From Sclerotiophoma versabilis (Eukaryota > Ascomycota > Dothideomycetes > Pleosporales > Didymellaceae), in NCBI GenBank assembly GCA_012274445.1, contig JAAROD010000076.1, positions 62,001-126,000 of the forward strand: a stretch of DNA of 64,000 bases, read 5' to 3'. The notes under the pieces were generated by a model. That model made no database searches. It was given only the letters and a program-made list of their open reading frames with translations, and had not been told where the DNA came from. Positions within the stretch are counted from its first letter, which is position 1. Each line of letters opens with the position of its first letter. Shown one piece after another: positions 43,390-53,944 of the stretch. The position numbers and the translations under genes were made by a program.

Positions 43390-45791
43390 ATGAGTCTAGA
43401 CGCCGGCAATGAGAAGCTGAACGGCGCCATGGCCAACGAGCACACGCCGCTGATCCAGACGGTCGAGGTGCGGCCTTACGTGCGCGACCGCTACCCCCAC
43501 CACCGCCTGCGCTTCTGGTGCACCTCGGTCCTCTCCACGCTGGTCCTGGTAGGAGGTCTCGTCGCTATCCTCCTCTTCAGCTTCGACTGGAAGGCTGACA
43601 GCGATGCGCCGGTTGTGCTCGATCGCGCGCATTCGCAGAAGATTGCTGAAGCCTGGTCGCGTCGCACGAGCCTGGACTACGAGGACCTGCAGGCCATCCT
43701 GCTCGAGACGCCAGACGCAGACAAGGCGCGCGAGTGGAGCGAGTATTACACGAGCGGACCCCATCTGGCGGGCAAGAACCTGACCCAGGCGCTGTGGACG
43801 AAGGAGCGGTGGCAGGAGTTTGGCATCGAGAGCACCATCGTAGACTACGACGTCTACATCAACTACCCCAAGGGCCACCGCTTGGCCCTGCTTGAGAAGG
43901 ACCAGGTCAAGTTCGAGGCCCGACTGGAGGAGAATGTTCTGGACGGGGACAAAGCAAGCCAGTCTGCGGACAGGATACCAACCTTCCACGGCTACAGCGC
44001 CTCTGGCAATGTCACTGGAGGCTACGTCTTTGTCAACTACGGCACATACCAGGACTTTGAGGACCTGAAGGCTGCGAAGATCGACTTGGAGGGTAAGATT
44101 GCCCTGGCCAAGTACGGCGGCGTCTTCCGTGGCCTGAAGGTCAAGCGCGCGCAGGAGTTTGGCATGATTGCTGTGGTCATGTACAGTGACCCTGGCGACG
44201 ATGGCGACGTGACCGAGAAGAACGGCAACAAAACCTACCCAGACGGGCCGGCAAGAGAACCCAGCAGCGTTCAGAGGGGCAGCGTGCAGTTCTTGAGTAA
44301 GTCAATCATCGTAGTCTGCGGCATCTGCCGTACTAACAGCTTCAAGGCTTCGCTCCCGGTGACCCTACGACCCCCGGCTATCCATCCAAGCCCGGTGTGC
44401 CCCGTCTGCCTGTAGATCACGCCATCCCCGCGATTCCTTCCCTACCCATCTCATATGAAGATGCTCTGCCACTGCTCAAAGCTTTGAACGGACACGGCCC
44501 CAAAGCGTCATCCTTCGCCAAGTCCTGGCACGGTGGCGGCCTCGACTACAAGGGCGTCGAATACAACATCGGTCCATCCCCTGAAGGACTTACGCTCAAC
44601 CTCGTCAACGAACAGGAATATGTCACCACACCTCTATGGAACGTCATCGGCGTTATCAACGGCACCATTCCAGACGAAGTCGTCGTGCTCGGTAACCATC
44701 GCGATGCCTGGATTGCGGGTGGTGCAGGAGACCCCAATAGTGGCTCAGCAGCTCTCAACGAAGTCATACGAAGTTTCGGTATTGCCCTCCAAGCAGGCTG
44801 GAAGCCTCTCCGAACCATAGTCTTTGCCAGCTGGGATGGCGAAGAATATGGCCTGGTGGGTAGCACTGAATGGGTCGAAGAATACCTTCCCTGGCTCTCT
44901 GGCTCCGCAGTCGCCTATCTTAACGTCGACGTCGGCGCCCGCGGGCCTCTCTACAAGATTTCCGCCGCTCCTCTTCTAAGCAAGGTTGTCCAAGAAGTCC
45001 TCACGCTCGTCAAATCCCCCAATGAAACCATCACAGGCCAGTCCGTGTTCGACACCTGGGACAAGCGCATCGCCACCATGGGCTCTGGATCAGACTACAC
45101 CGCTTTCCAGGACTTTGCTGGTATTCCCTCTATCGACATGGGCTTCGGCGAAGGGCCCACCAACGCCGTATATCACTATCATAGCAACTATGATTCGTTT
45201 GACTGGATGAACAGATTCGGTGATCCAGGATTCCACTACCACGCCACCATTGCACGCGTGTGGGCGCTCCTCGCAGCCAGACTTGTTGAGACACCTGTGC
45301 TACAACTCAGCGCTGCGGACTACGCGACGGGACTGGACAAGTACATTGCATCAGTCAAACAGAAGGCTCGCAGCTCCGATTTCAAAGTCGACGAGAATGT
45401 GTTTGCGCCGCTGGATCACGCGGCAAGCCACTTCAAATTTGCTGCGACTATCCACGACGGCACCGCGGCCCAGCTTCTCGACGATTATTACAACGCCGAC
45501 ATGCCCTGGTGGAAACCTTGGCTAAGAGTCCGTCTGCTGCTTGCTATCCGCAATGCCAATACGAAGTACAAGCTCCTTGAGAGACAGTTCTTGCATGCCG
45601 AAGGCCTGGACGACAGACCGTGGTTCAAGCACATTATTTTCGCGCCGGGCAAGTGGACGGGGTACGCTGGCGCAACCTTCCCCGGCATCGTGGAGGGTTT
45701 GGAGGAGGAGGACGAAGCAAAGGTGCAGAAATGGGTAGGAATCGCCGCGAAAATTATCGACGGGGCTGCGGATTTCTTGGAAAAAGAGTAG
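43390..45791 (+). CDS. M28B metallopeptidase (glutamate carboxypeptidase II/transferrin-receptor-like)
   Basis: Two exons (43390-44296, 44347-45791; intron 50 bp, donor GTAAGT) give 783 residues, normal for the family. One membrane anchor lies at about residues 46-68 (STLVLVGGLVAILLFSF), so it is a type II membrane protein. A PA domain follows (GYVFVNYGTYQDFEDLK, KIALAKYGGVFRGLKV). All zinc and catalytic residues of the PSMA-type site are present: His420 (GNHRDAW), Asp431 (GAGDPNSGSAAL), Glu468/Glu469 (WDGEEYGL), Asp497 (YLNVDVGARG) and His581 (YHSNYDSFDW). The C-terminal dimerisation domain is complete. Fungal relatives act as vacuolar or surface exopeptidases; the exact substrate is not evident. 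The ATG at 43429 is a possible later start. Confidence 0.93.
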
Positions 45792-48700
45792 GGTAACATC
45801 TCAACAACGCAGCACGGCACAGCATGATCATGCAGATACGAATAAGGAAGGGGTATTTACTTGTGTATATATATATTTATACATATTGTATAGGTTCAAA
45901 GGTCTCCATCACGATCATCTCGCGGTGATCTCACGCCCTGCTCAACTCGAAGTCCTTCCGTCCAATACCCACCTCTGTAGCATCGATTCAGCACATGCGT
46001 GACTTTGAGAGCGTGCAGAAGTGTTACTCGAAGCTAGTGTAGACAGTAAAGGCAGAGAGAAATACTACGGTTATGCGGGCGGTGTACTCTCTTCCATATC
46101 GAGTACCAGTGTATGTTGCTAGTCTTGACCAAGACCGGGAGGCATTCAGCACCAAGCAGGATGCTGATACTTTGGAATGGGAGGGTTGAAGAGGGACAAG
46201 GTAAGAGCCCTCGTTCTAGAAGACTCTTCCTATAGAAGCTTGGAGATCCTCAAATTATTTACTTCAAGGTCCATTGACGCGATTGATGCGCAATCTTATA
46301 CTACCCGTTTCGCGCGCTTGGGCTCTCTCCTAGCTGCGACTTCAAGCTCACTTACCCATTCACGACCTCCACTCACAAGCACCGCTCAGCCAACCCAATG
46401 AAGTACCACTCCTCTCCAAACACACAAATATTCTCGTCACTCTGACGTTGCGCTTTTGTACAATCTTAATACTACTACGACACCGGCAACATCCACACCC
46501 ACACCATCCCTCTCAGTACAAGCACAACCAGCACAATCACAACCAGTACGAGCACCGCCTGCCCAAAAACTCCAATCGCTCCTGCGCACCATCTCCGTGC
46601 GCCTCTCAACCACAACCCTACACCTCCGCGCACTTCGCCTGGAAACCGCGCTCCTGCCTACGCCCAGTGAGACCCCAGAGCCTAACACAAATAGCGCAGT
46701 TGAACAAGATGGGGGGGGGGGGGCGCAGAACATTCATAGAGCTCGAAGAGGCGAGGGAGCGGAATGAGAGGGTTTGAGCTAGGGGAGATGTGGGTTCCGA
46801 GTTGTAGCTGAATGGGTACGGGCTGAGTGCAAATGAGAAGAGGGAGGTTAGATATAGATAGAAAAAGACAAAGAAAGGCCGATTTACTTTGCGTGCTATT
46901 CGTTCCCATATTATCATGGTAAATTTGTGATTGGGCTGCTTAGTGCTTGGGTTTTCATTGCAAATTTGTGATTTGGGTGCCTCGTGCTGGTCTTTGTGGC
47001 TGCGTTGGTTTATGCATGGTTGCTGTGGATAATGTTGCGGAGACGATGGTGTGGTAGTGTGATGGTGTGATGTCATGGATTAGGAAGAACGTATATTGGG
47101 GCGGACATGGAAGATGGAAAAGCTGAATTCGAAACTGGGCTTTGATTACGACACTGCGCTGTCCAACTCCACTCTCGCCCTTGGTACCTCCCCAAATATA
47201 TCCTGAGCACCTGCTTATTTTCCAGCGATGTCATGAAGGCTTCCAATTCACCCAGTTTTGTAATTTGTATCGAGTATGTGCGTCCGTAGAGACGGTGGCG
47301 CAAAGAGTGCGAGCGAGACCCGTGGGCAGTGATGAGCCGGAATAAATAATGTCAGCGAAACCCTCACAATAAACTGAAGACAAGACATTTGGCCTGTGTC
47401 ACATACACGATCTTAAGGCCCATGTTGGCCAATTTCAAGTTCAACCTAGTGAAGGGCAGTGAGTTCATAGTAAAAGAACCAGAGAGGGAAAGTGGTTCGG
47501 CGAATACCCGTGAAGGATTTGCGAAGTAGTCTTTAACATAACAATATGAACGTGAATAACAAACCAAACAATGATTGCTCGCTGCTGATCTTGACGTCCG
47601 TTTTGAACCTTTGCAGCTTGAGAACTTCTGCCTCAGTAAACCTCTTCGAAAGCGTATGACAGCCTGTGCCGAGGGTTCAAGACTTCAGCACTCCGTGGTC
47701 TCTCTGAGAACGCTACTGACGCAATATCTTTTCATTAAACCCGCAAGCTGAGCGTAGGATGCTCAGATTGAGAGGCCGGAACATCATCGGGAGCCACAGC
47801 ACTGACCTTGGCATCCTACCTCGTCATTACTGCTTACTAAGGCATGTCGGTGTGAGGTATATAAATAAGGCCCGCCCTCACTTCTGACCTTTTCACTTGC
47901 CATTTACTCCGACACTGATTGATTTAGTGTGGAGCTTGGAGGAGGTAACACTTTCTCAGCCTTTTCAATTTTTGGAACCTGCTCAAAGGAGCACTGTGAT
48001 GCTGGTATTGCACTATCTCCAGCTGTCGCGACCTTTTTCATTGAGCTGCTTGATTTGTCAAGCACTTGAGGAAGAAGGTGCCAATACTGTTAACATCAAA
48101 TGATAATGTGATTTTTTGGCGACCTACGCGCTCAGTGTTGTGTTCTCGAGATGTTGAGGCACAGCTTGATTGTGCCGGATGGAGATTGTCAAACTGGCAG
48201 CGTGGTCTCGTAATTTTGCATGGCAGATGATCAGTGACCGTGACCATGCCAGGTCTGTGTGGGGATGTGCTTTTCCTTTATTTTGATGTCGCTCTGGGCT
48301 TGTAGCTCTCTAGTACACCGAGCTCCTCATGGATTTGAGTGTTTACGATGTGTTAGCCACCAAAGCTTATCCTGACTTGCAAAGGAGCACGATTGAACAA
48401 GGAATTTCACTTTCATGGTCCCCGCCAACCACTTAGTTGCCTTACGACCTGCTCTTCGAGCACGTTCTTATGAGTGAGGTGTTTGCGTAGTCCCCAAACA
48501 GCTCGTTGAACGCAGGAGCCCTGCCTCGAAGCGAAGGCGCTTCTGGGAATGACCCCTGATAAGGAGGTGGGCAATTTTTGTCACCTCACCGTCTTCCTCC
48601 TTGAGGAGGAGACTAAGTGGCGCCGCCGGTAAGCTCACATAGCTTTGGGTGCACTGTAGCATTTTGCAAATTCATACTGGCTTGGTCTACAGCCTGTAAG

Positions 48701-49095
48701 GCCGCTGCCGCTTCTTGACCCGCATTCTCTTACAGCTTCTTCGAATGCATCTATAACATAGTCTGTAACTGTACATCACGGACATATCCCCATCATGGCA
48801 TCATATTTGCTTGACGTTACGTCTCTGAAGGAAACCGAGACTTTTAGATTCGGCTGTCAGTGTAAGTGCCTCAATCTTGAATCAGCTTTGGCCATTAAAC
48901 TCTTTTTTTCAAGAGCTCTAGGTGAGCGTGAATGTCCATGGGTACTTTTGGGCTAGCTTGATTAGAATTCCCCGCTTGTTGGAGCTTCCTCCCCAACATT
49001 GTCATTTATAATTTGTGCGTAACTCAACTTCACATAATTCAGGCTCTGTATTCACACGAACAATCCCTCTCTTACAATAATTGATTACCTCCACT
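45792..49095. other. gene-poor spacer with G13 tract
   Basis: 3.3 kb without a confident gene. A plus-strand frame at about 46400-46780 reads like protein in two frames joined at a G13 run (see the repeat entry and findings) but has no ATG. A TATATAAATA box at 47858-47867 has no gene-like sequence downstream. The rest shows only short frames. Confidence 0.4.
46711..46723. repeat. G13 homopolymer inside a coding-like frame
   Basis: Thirteen consecutive G. The plus-strand frame before it (APPAQKLQSLLRTISVRLST and onward) ends soon after the run, whereas the frame one base away reads RRTFIELEEARERNERV to a stop at 46777. Twelve or fifteen G would join the two. Confidence 0.8.
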
Positions 49096-49700
49096 ATGAC
49101 TTCCACTTCTGCCGACGAAGACGCGATCAAGTTCGCGGACAAGGTTATAGACCTCCACAACTCTGTAAGCTTGTCTCAATATCAACGATCCAAGACCTGT
49201 GCTCACAATACCAAGCTCGCGCAAGCCCGCGCCTCGTACGCCGACGTCGAGAAGAAGACGGGTGCCAACAACTTCTACACCGTACAGTGGGGCACCTTCG
49301 AGAAGGGACCCATCGATACCGCCGAAGTCCTCAAGCATCTTAAGGCAGATATCAAGAACAAGGAGTTTGCTCTTGTAGCTGCCAAGACGGGGCTTGAAGA
49401 AGCTCTTGAGTAAGTGAAAGACTCCGTAGCTGCAGGATTGCAGCAAGAGAAGGTGCTCGCACAGAACTAACGATTCGTAGTCGCATGCACGTCGGTGAAC
49501 ACGTTCTATGGTGGTACCAGTGTGAGCGCAAGCACTCCTCGGTCGAGCCCTTGGCGAAATACCAGCCAGTCGTCGAGATCGCCATAGACGATGCCGAACT
49601 TCCGGTCGAGGAGCAGGAGGGGGAAGAGGAAGAGAAAGAAGAGGGAGAGGAGGAGGTTGAGAAGGACGAAGAGGTTGAGGAGATTGCGAGCAAGGACTAG
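49096..49700 (+). CDS. small acidic protein of unknown function
   Basis: Three exons (49096-49164, 49216-49409, 49481-49700) give 160 residues. The second intron (71 bp, donor GTAAGT, acceptor TTCGTAG) is needed to keep the frame. The first (51 bp, donor GTAAGC) is optional because it is a multiple of three without a stop. The N-terminal half looks folded (YADVEKKTGANNFYTVQWGT, then AEVLKHLKADIKNKEFALVA). The middle contains EHVLWWYQCERK. The last 45 residues are nearly all Glu, Val and Lys (EEEEKEEGEEEVEKDEEVEE). An acidic tail of this type is common in histone-binding or ribosome-associated proteins, but nothing else supports such a role. No family is recognised. Confidence 0.65.
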
Positions 49701-49917
49701 GCGGGTCAGGGCGGCTTGTATAGATAGTTACAAGAATCTGAAATGATCATAACTTCAATGTTGTGCTTCATCTTGCTTCTATTAACTATTTACTCTGTGA
49801 TGATGCCTAAAATTTAGTGTTACGAAGGGAAGTAACGTCCATTTCAGAGTTCTTTTGAATCATGTAAAGCTCCTAGCAAACATCATTATTGAAATTTTGC
49901 CATTATCTATCTTCCCA

Positions 49918-50607
49918 TCATGGTCTGCATGGCCGGTCTTGTCCAGCGTGAGACCTCGCTGAATCTCCCATCTCCTCAATATTTGAGTCGTGCTCAGGCA
50001 CCTGCGCCATAATCATGCCATGCATCCGTCGAGCAGCGAAGCTTTCGTTATAGTCCAAGACCTCTGCTAATGGTATGAAGAAAGTCGTATAGCTGCCGAG
50101 ACGCGTAGCGGAGGTCTCGCGGGCCCGTCTGCGTAGCACTATCATGTCCGTATTCGAAAGAACATTGAACGCGGGTTCTTGATCCGGGGCTTTGGATAGC
50201 TCCAACCAGCTTCTGGCGACCAATTTAGCAAGATTATCTCAAAGTTGTGTTGTATTTCTTACTGTTGCATCTGCCATCCTCGGCCAGAGACAGCAAACGT
50301 TGGCTTTGGAGCAGAAGCGATGCGTGCGGAAGACTTCGCAGCTGTAAGCTGATTCCATTACACCTTAGACTATCGTCTTCCCAATTATCAGGGTCTGTCA
50401 ATAACGAACCTTCCCTTATCACATAAATTTTATAATGCAGACTCGCAGAAAGGTGTGGCGTCTAATGCGAGACGCTAGTATAATGTGATATTTGTCGGAA
50501 CCGAGGTCTGAGCGCGCGCACACCACAAGGGTTGGCGTTTTTGATTGACAATATTTCTCCCCATCTATTTCAACGAAGGCTATGGAAGATCTAGAGATGT
50601 TGTTCAT
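49918..50607 (-). CDS. unresolved multi-exon gene or relic
   Basis: Three coding-like blocks lie in series: SSIAFVEIDGEKYCQSKTPT at the start, LHYKIYVIREGSLLTDPDNW in the middle, and NVLSNTDMIVLRRRARETSA to the stop at 49918. A 62-bp intron beginning GTGTGCGCGC would join the first two in phase, and a roughly 73-bp intron with donor GTAAGA would join the last. The frame of the first block stays open back to a plausible acceptor at 50650, so further exons may lie upstream. I do not recognise a family. The model is weak, and the region may be a decayed gene. Confidence 0.27.
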
Positions 50608-50649
50608 GGGTTTTAGAGCTTGTGTAGAACATGCGAGGGCTCTTAGTAT

Positions 50650-53600
50650 CTGTCAGTGTACCCACAGCTGGACACTCGACCCGAACGCCAAGACGGCTCC
50701 TGACAGATAGTAATTTACAGAGGGTGCTTCCCACCACCGCCAGAGCTGCTTAGCGCATAGGTTTCTGCAATCATACTGAATGAACATGATGGCTGAACCA
50801 TCAAGAAAATTGTCTGCCACTTATTCCAAGAGCATAATGGGAGTGGTAGTCACCCAAGCCACCTAGGTCGGTGGCTTGTTGCAAAGGATCCAAACTGTGC
50901 GTATGATTGTCGATAGAAGATTCTTAAGTTCGTTCGTATGGAATATCCATTAGAGGGGGAGCGCAAAGGCCGGTCCGGGTCGAAACCTGCCAGCTGTCTG
51001 CGACCAGATGAGTTGCAAATGCGCGGTGCGCAAAGTGATAGTAGATAGGAGAATCGATCTTAGAAGCCCAGATCTCAAGGATCGAGCCTACACAGGTTTG
51101 GTGTCTGTCAGTGATCATGTGTTTGTCTTATCAAAGTTGGATCTTACTGTTGCATAAGCCTCACCTGAGTATCTTGTCGCAGAAGGCTGCAAGGACAACC
51201 AAGCTTTCCTCACATTGATTATAAAAGACCCTCGTCAATTCTTATTACCAGGCCTCGGTGGGTGTCAGGGCGGCTGCCGGCGGCCTATGCTTGCAGGTCC
51301 TCTTAAATACGTCCTGCAGTATGCAGCACACACTAACGAGCACACAGAACATGTGGTTGGCAGGACTATGACTGGCGCAGAAATTTCTTTCGCAAAAGTT
51401 TTCACCAACGGCAGAGTGCCTGGTGGTGTCGTTGGAAATGACCGCGCGAAAGTGGCAGCGAGCACTAGACTGGATGGGAGCAAGAGAATGGGCCGGTTGG
51501 TACCACAGAAGAGAGATATGAGAGTCTGATCTAAAGAATACGAATGGGTGGAGGTTCTGTCAGTTGCAGTTTGATGTTGTACGGCGGCTTCAAGCTTGAC
51601 AACAGCCCTGATAGCGCCAAGCCTACACCAATATGACCCATGCAATAACTTCCGCCCTCCATCCGAACACTTGTATAAACCTGAGACAGCGAACAGGTTG
51701 TTACAGCTTAGAGTGAGAACTGAAAGCTTCAGCTCTTCATCCTTCTTTGTTCTCTCGAGCAAACATCTACAATCAAGGTTACTTGATGCAGGACCTGCCT
51801 CTGCGGCTGTCCAGCACCTCACAGCTTTGGGTAGCGGCAACAACAGCACTAGAACATCCTGCAAATGACCGAGAGTCTTCAGAACTGAATAGCTTAATGC
51901 GGACTAACCTCACTCTTGGAAGTACAATTCCGCCCTATCAATACGCAAAGGCGCCTAGGACGGCAGCACGACAGCCCTTCAGAGAGACCACGAGCGCGAC
52001 AGGATTAACGCCTACAACCCCTCATGAAATAAGAAACTGAACGTTTGAGCAGTGTGGCGATGAGCGACTTTCGGATAAGGTAGGGAAAACAGCAGCCTGG
52101 ACAAAACCCGAGGGAAGAACCAGTAACAAGAGAACTGCGAACGCCCGAGAGCCTTTGAGTTCCCAAGATCAAGTTGCTGCACGCTTTTTCCGCCTGTCAT
52201 TGTACCAAGCGCCATTCAGACCTCGCGCTGGGCCTGCCCGGCCATATTTCCTAACGACGACGCCGACTCTGAATACTTTCGAGAACTCCTGACTATCTGA
52301 TCTGCCTCATGAGCGCATGAAAAGTCTCAGGCAAGCATAGGTCTTGCGAAGACCGGGAAGGCTACAATAAGAACGTAGGACAGACAAAGACGCAGAAACG
52401 AAATGAGAGATGGCAGAGCAAAGAACAGCAGTAACCCACCGTACCGTCTCCAACGACGCCATTAACATCTCTTCACCTCGTCTGATAGTCAAATACACCG
52501 CTTCACTACCAACTCTGCCATCCGCGGCAACCCTTCCACACCTCAAACGAATACCAGCACATCCAGCACGCACACCATCGCTTCGCCACCCAATACAACA
52601 CGACACAGACATGCACGGCGTGCATTCGATGTAAACAAGCCCCTACCTCGCGGCCACATCGCTCCAGGGCCCACGCAGGGTCAATAAAGTGAGGTTGCTT
52701 CGGCGGATACCCCTGAGTGCTCAAGTTTCCATAAAGAGCTTGGCGTGGCTCTGAACACTGTTCTATCTTCATAGTGGCTTGTGGGCCGAGAGCTTGGTTG
52801 TGAGAGTATGAAACAAGGAGAAAAGATTCGCCGAGTGGGTGAAGACGTGGCATAGGGAAAAGATGGACGGTCACGAGTACAGAGCGAGGTAGAAGGGTTG
52901 TGAGCTTCTAGAGGCATAGTGCAGTAGCATATCTTGGTGATTAGGTGAGGGCACGACAAATACGCGATCGAATCCTTTTTGATGACCACGAGGTGGGGCA
53001 GGTATCAGCATGGCAGCTTCAACACCTCGCACAGGACAGCAGGCCTATAAGAATAGATCATCAAGGCTTCAAAGACTGTAACCGAGCTCTACAGCTCCAT
53101 CTGAGCTCTTCAGGTGTGTCTCGGTCTCACCTCACCACCCCAGGGTCGCGCCTGCTTCGAGAGCTGGTACAGCTTCGGCACCACCATACTCAATGCCAAA
53201 TCTGCAGCTGCTATGGAAGTGAAAAAGGTTCCTACGAGTTCTCCGTTACACCAACATTGGACAGTAAGCATTGCAAAGTCTTCACCAAAACAAAAGAGAA
53301 GCTTACTATAAGCGGAACCACACCTTCTCCCACAACATTGCTCGAGAGTTTCGTCCATGGCACGGCAGTTGCGTTGTTCTGACCAGAGCATCATCAAAGT
53401 TGAACCATCCACCTTACAGGATGCACCGTACCTAGCGAAGGCTGACGAATACGAGCGGTAAACGAGCCGCGGTCACTTTAGGAAGTAGTCAGCTGCACCC
53501 CCCCCCCCCCCCCCCCTTCCGTACAACCGAAACTGCACACTGTCGAGCACATGTGCCAGGCGCTGCCTGCCACTCACACGAGAGTATAGATGACCGCCGC

Positions 53601-53758
53601 TCTTAGTCTATCTCCGTCACACCGTCCTCGGCTCCCCTCACGAGGGTATATCAAGAACTTCCCGTCCCGCTAAGGTTATATCTCCTTTTACGTCTGGTAC
53701 AAAACAAAGTTCGAAAATGTTCTAAAGTCAATCCTCTGAGCCTTCGGCTTCAGTCCAG
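50650..53758. other. gene-poor region with coding-like shards and poly-C
   Basis: About 3.1 kb with no confident gene. A minus-strand stretch near 51085-50927 (SILEIWASKIDSPIYYHF and onward) reads like an exon and may belong to the unresolved gene downstream. Frames at 51265-51864 (-) and 52945-53382 (+) lack ATGs, splice logic or motifs. A C19 run sits at 53498-53516. Confidence 0.4.
53498..53516. repeat. C19 homopolymer
   Basis: Nineteen consecutive cytosines, the longest homopolymer I noticed in the window, in noncoding DNA 240 bases upstream of a gene fragment. Confidence 0.9.
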
Positions 53759-53944
53759 GACAACGATACGATCTGGGCTCATGACTACCGTCTTGTACTC
53801 ATACCCGCCAAGATACGTAAGGAGATCGGGAACACCAAGAAGGAAGTCAGGATCGGCTTCTTCCTTCACACGGCTTTCCAAGACCATTTGAGGGAGGTGT
53901 TCTCAACGAGGTCTCGCAAGATCACTCATATTGCTGTGACCTGA
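53759..53944 (+). pseudogene. fragment of trehalose-6-phosphate synthase
   Basis: The frame DNDTIWAHDYRLVLIPAKIR, then KEIGNTKKEVRIGFFLHTAF matches the signature region of alpha,alpha-trehalose-phosphate synthase (Tps1 family), where W-x-HDY-x-L-x-L-P-x-x-[IL]R and IGFFLHTPFP are invariant landmarks. The enzyme makes trehalose-6-phosphate from UDP-glucose and glucose-6-phosphate. Only about 60 codons remain. The Pro of HTPFP is Ala here, the text degenerates after about 53900, and a stop follows at 53942-53944. I found none of the enzyme's other blocks nearby, so this is a relic of a copied exon, not a working gene. Confidence 0.65.

Noticed and set aside
47858..47867. TATATAAATA as a promoter
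   Set aside because: No gene-like sequence follows within several hundred bases, so it cannot be tied to a transcript.
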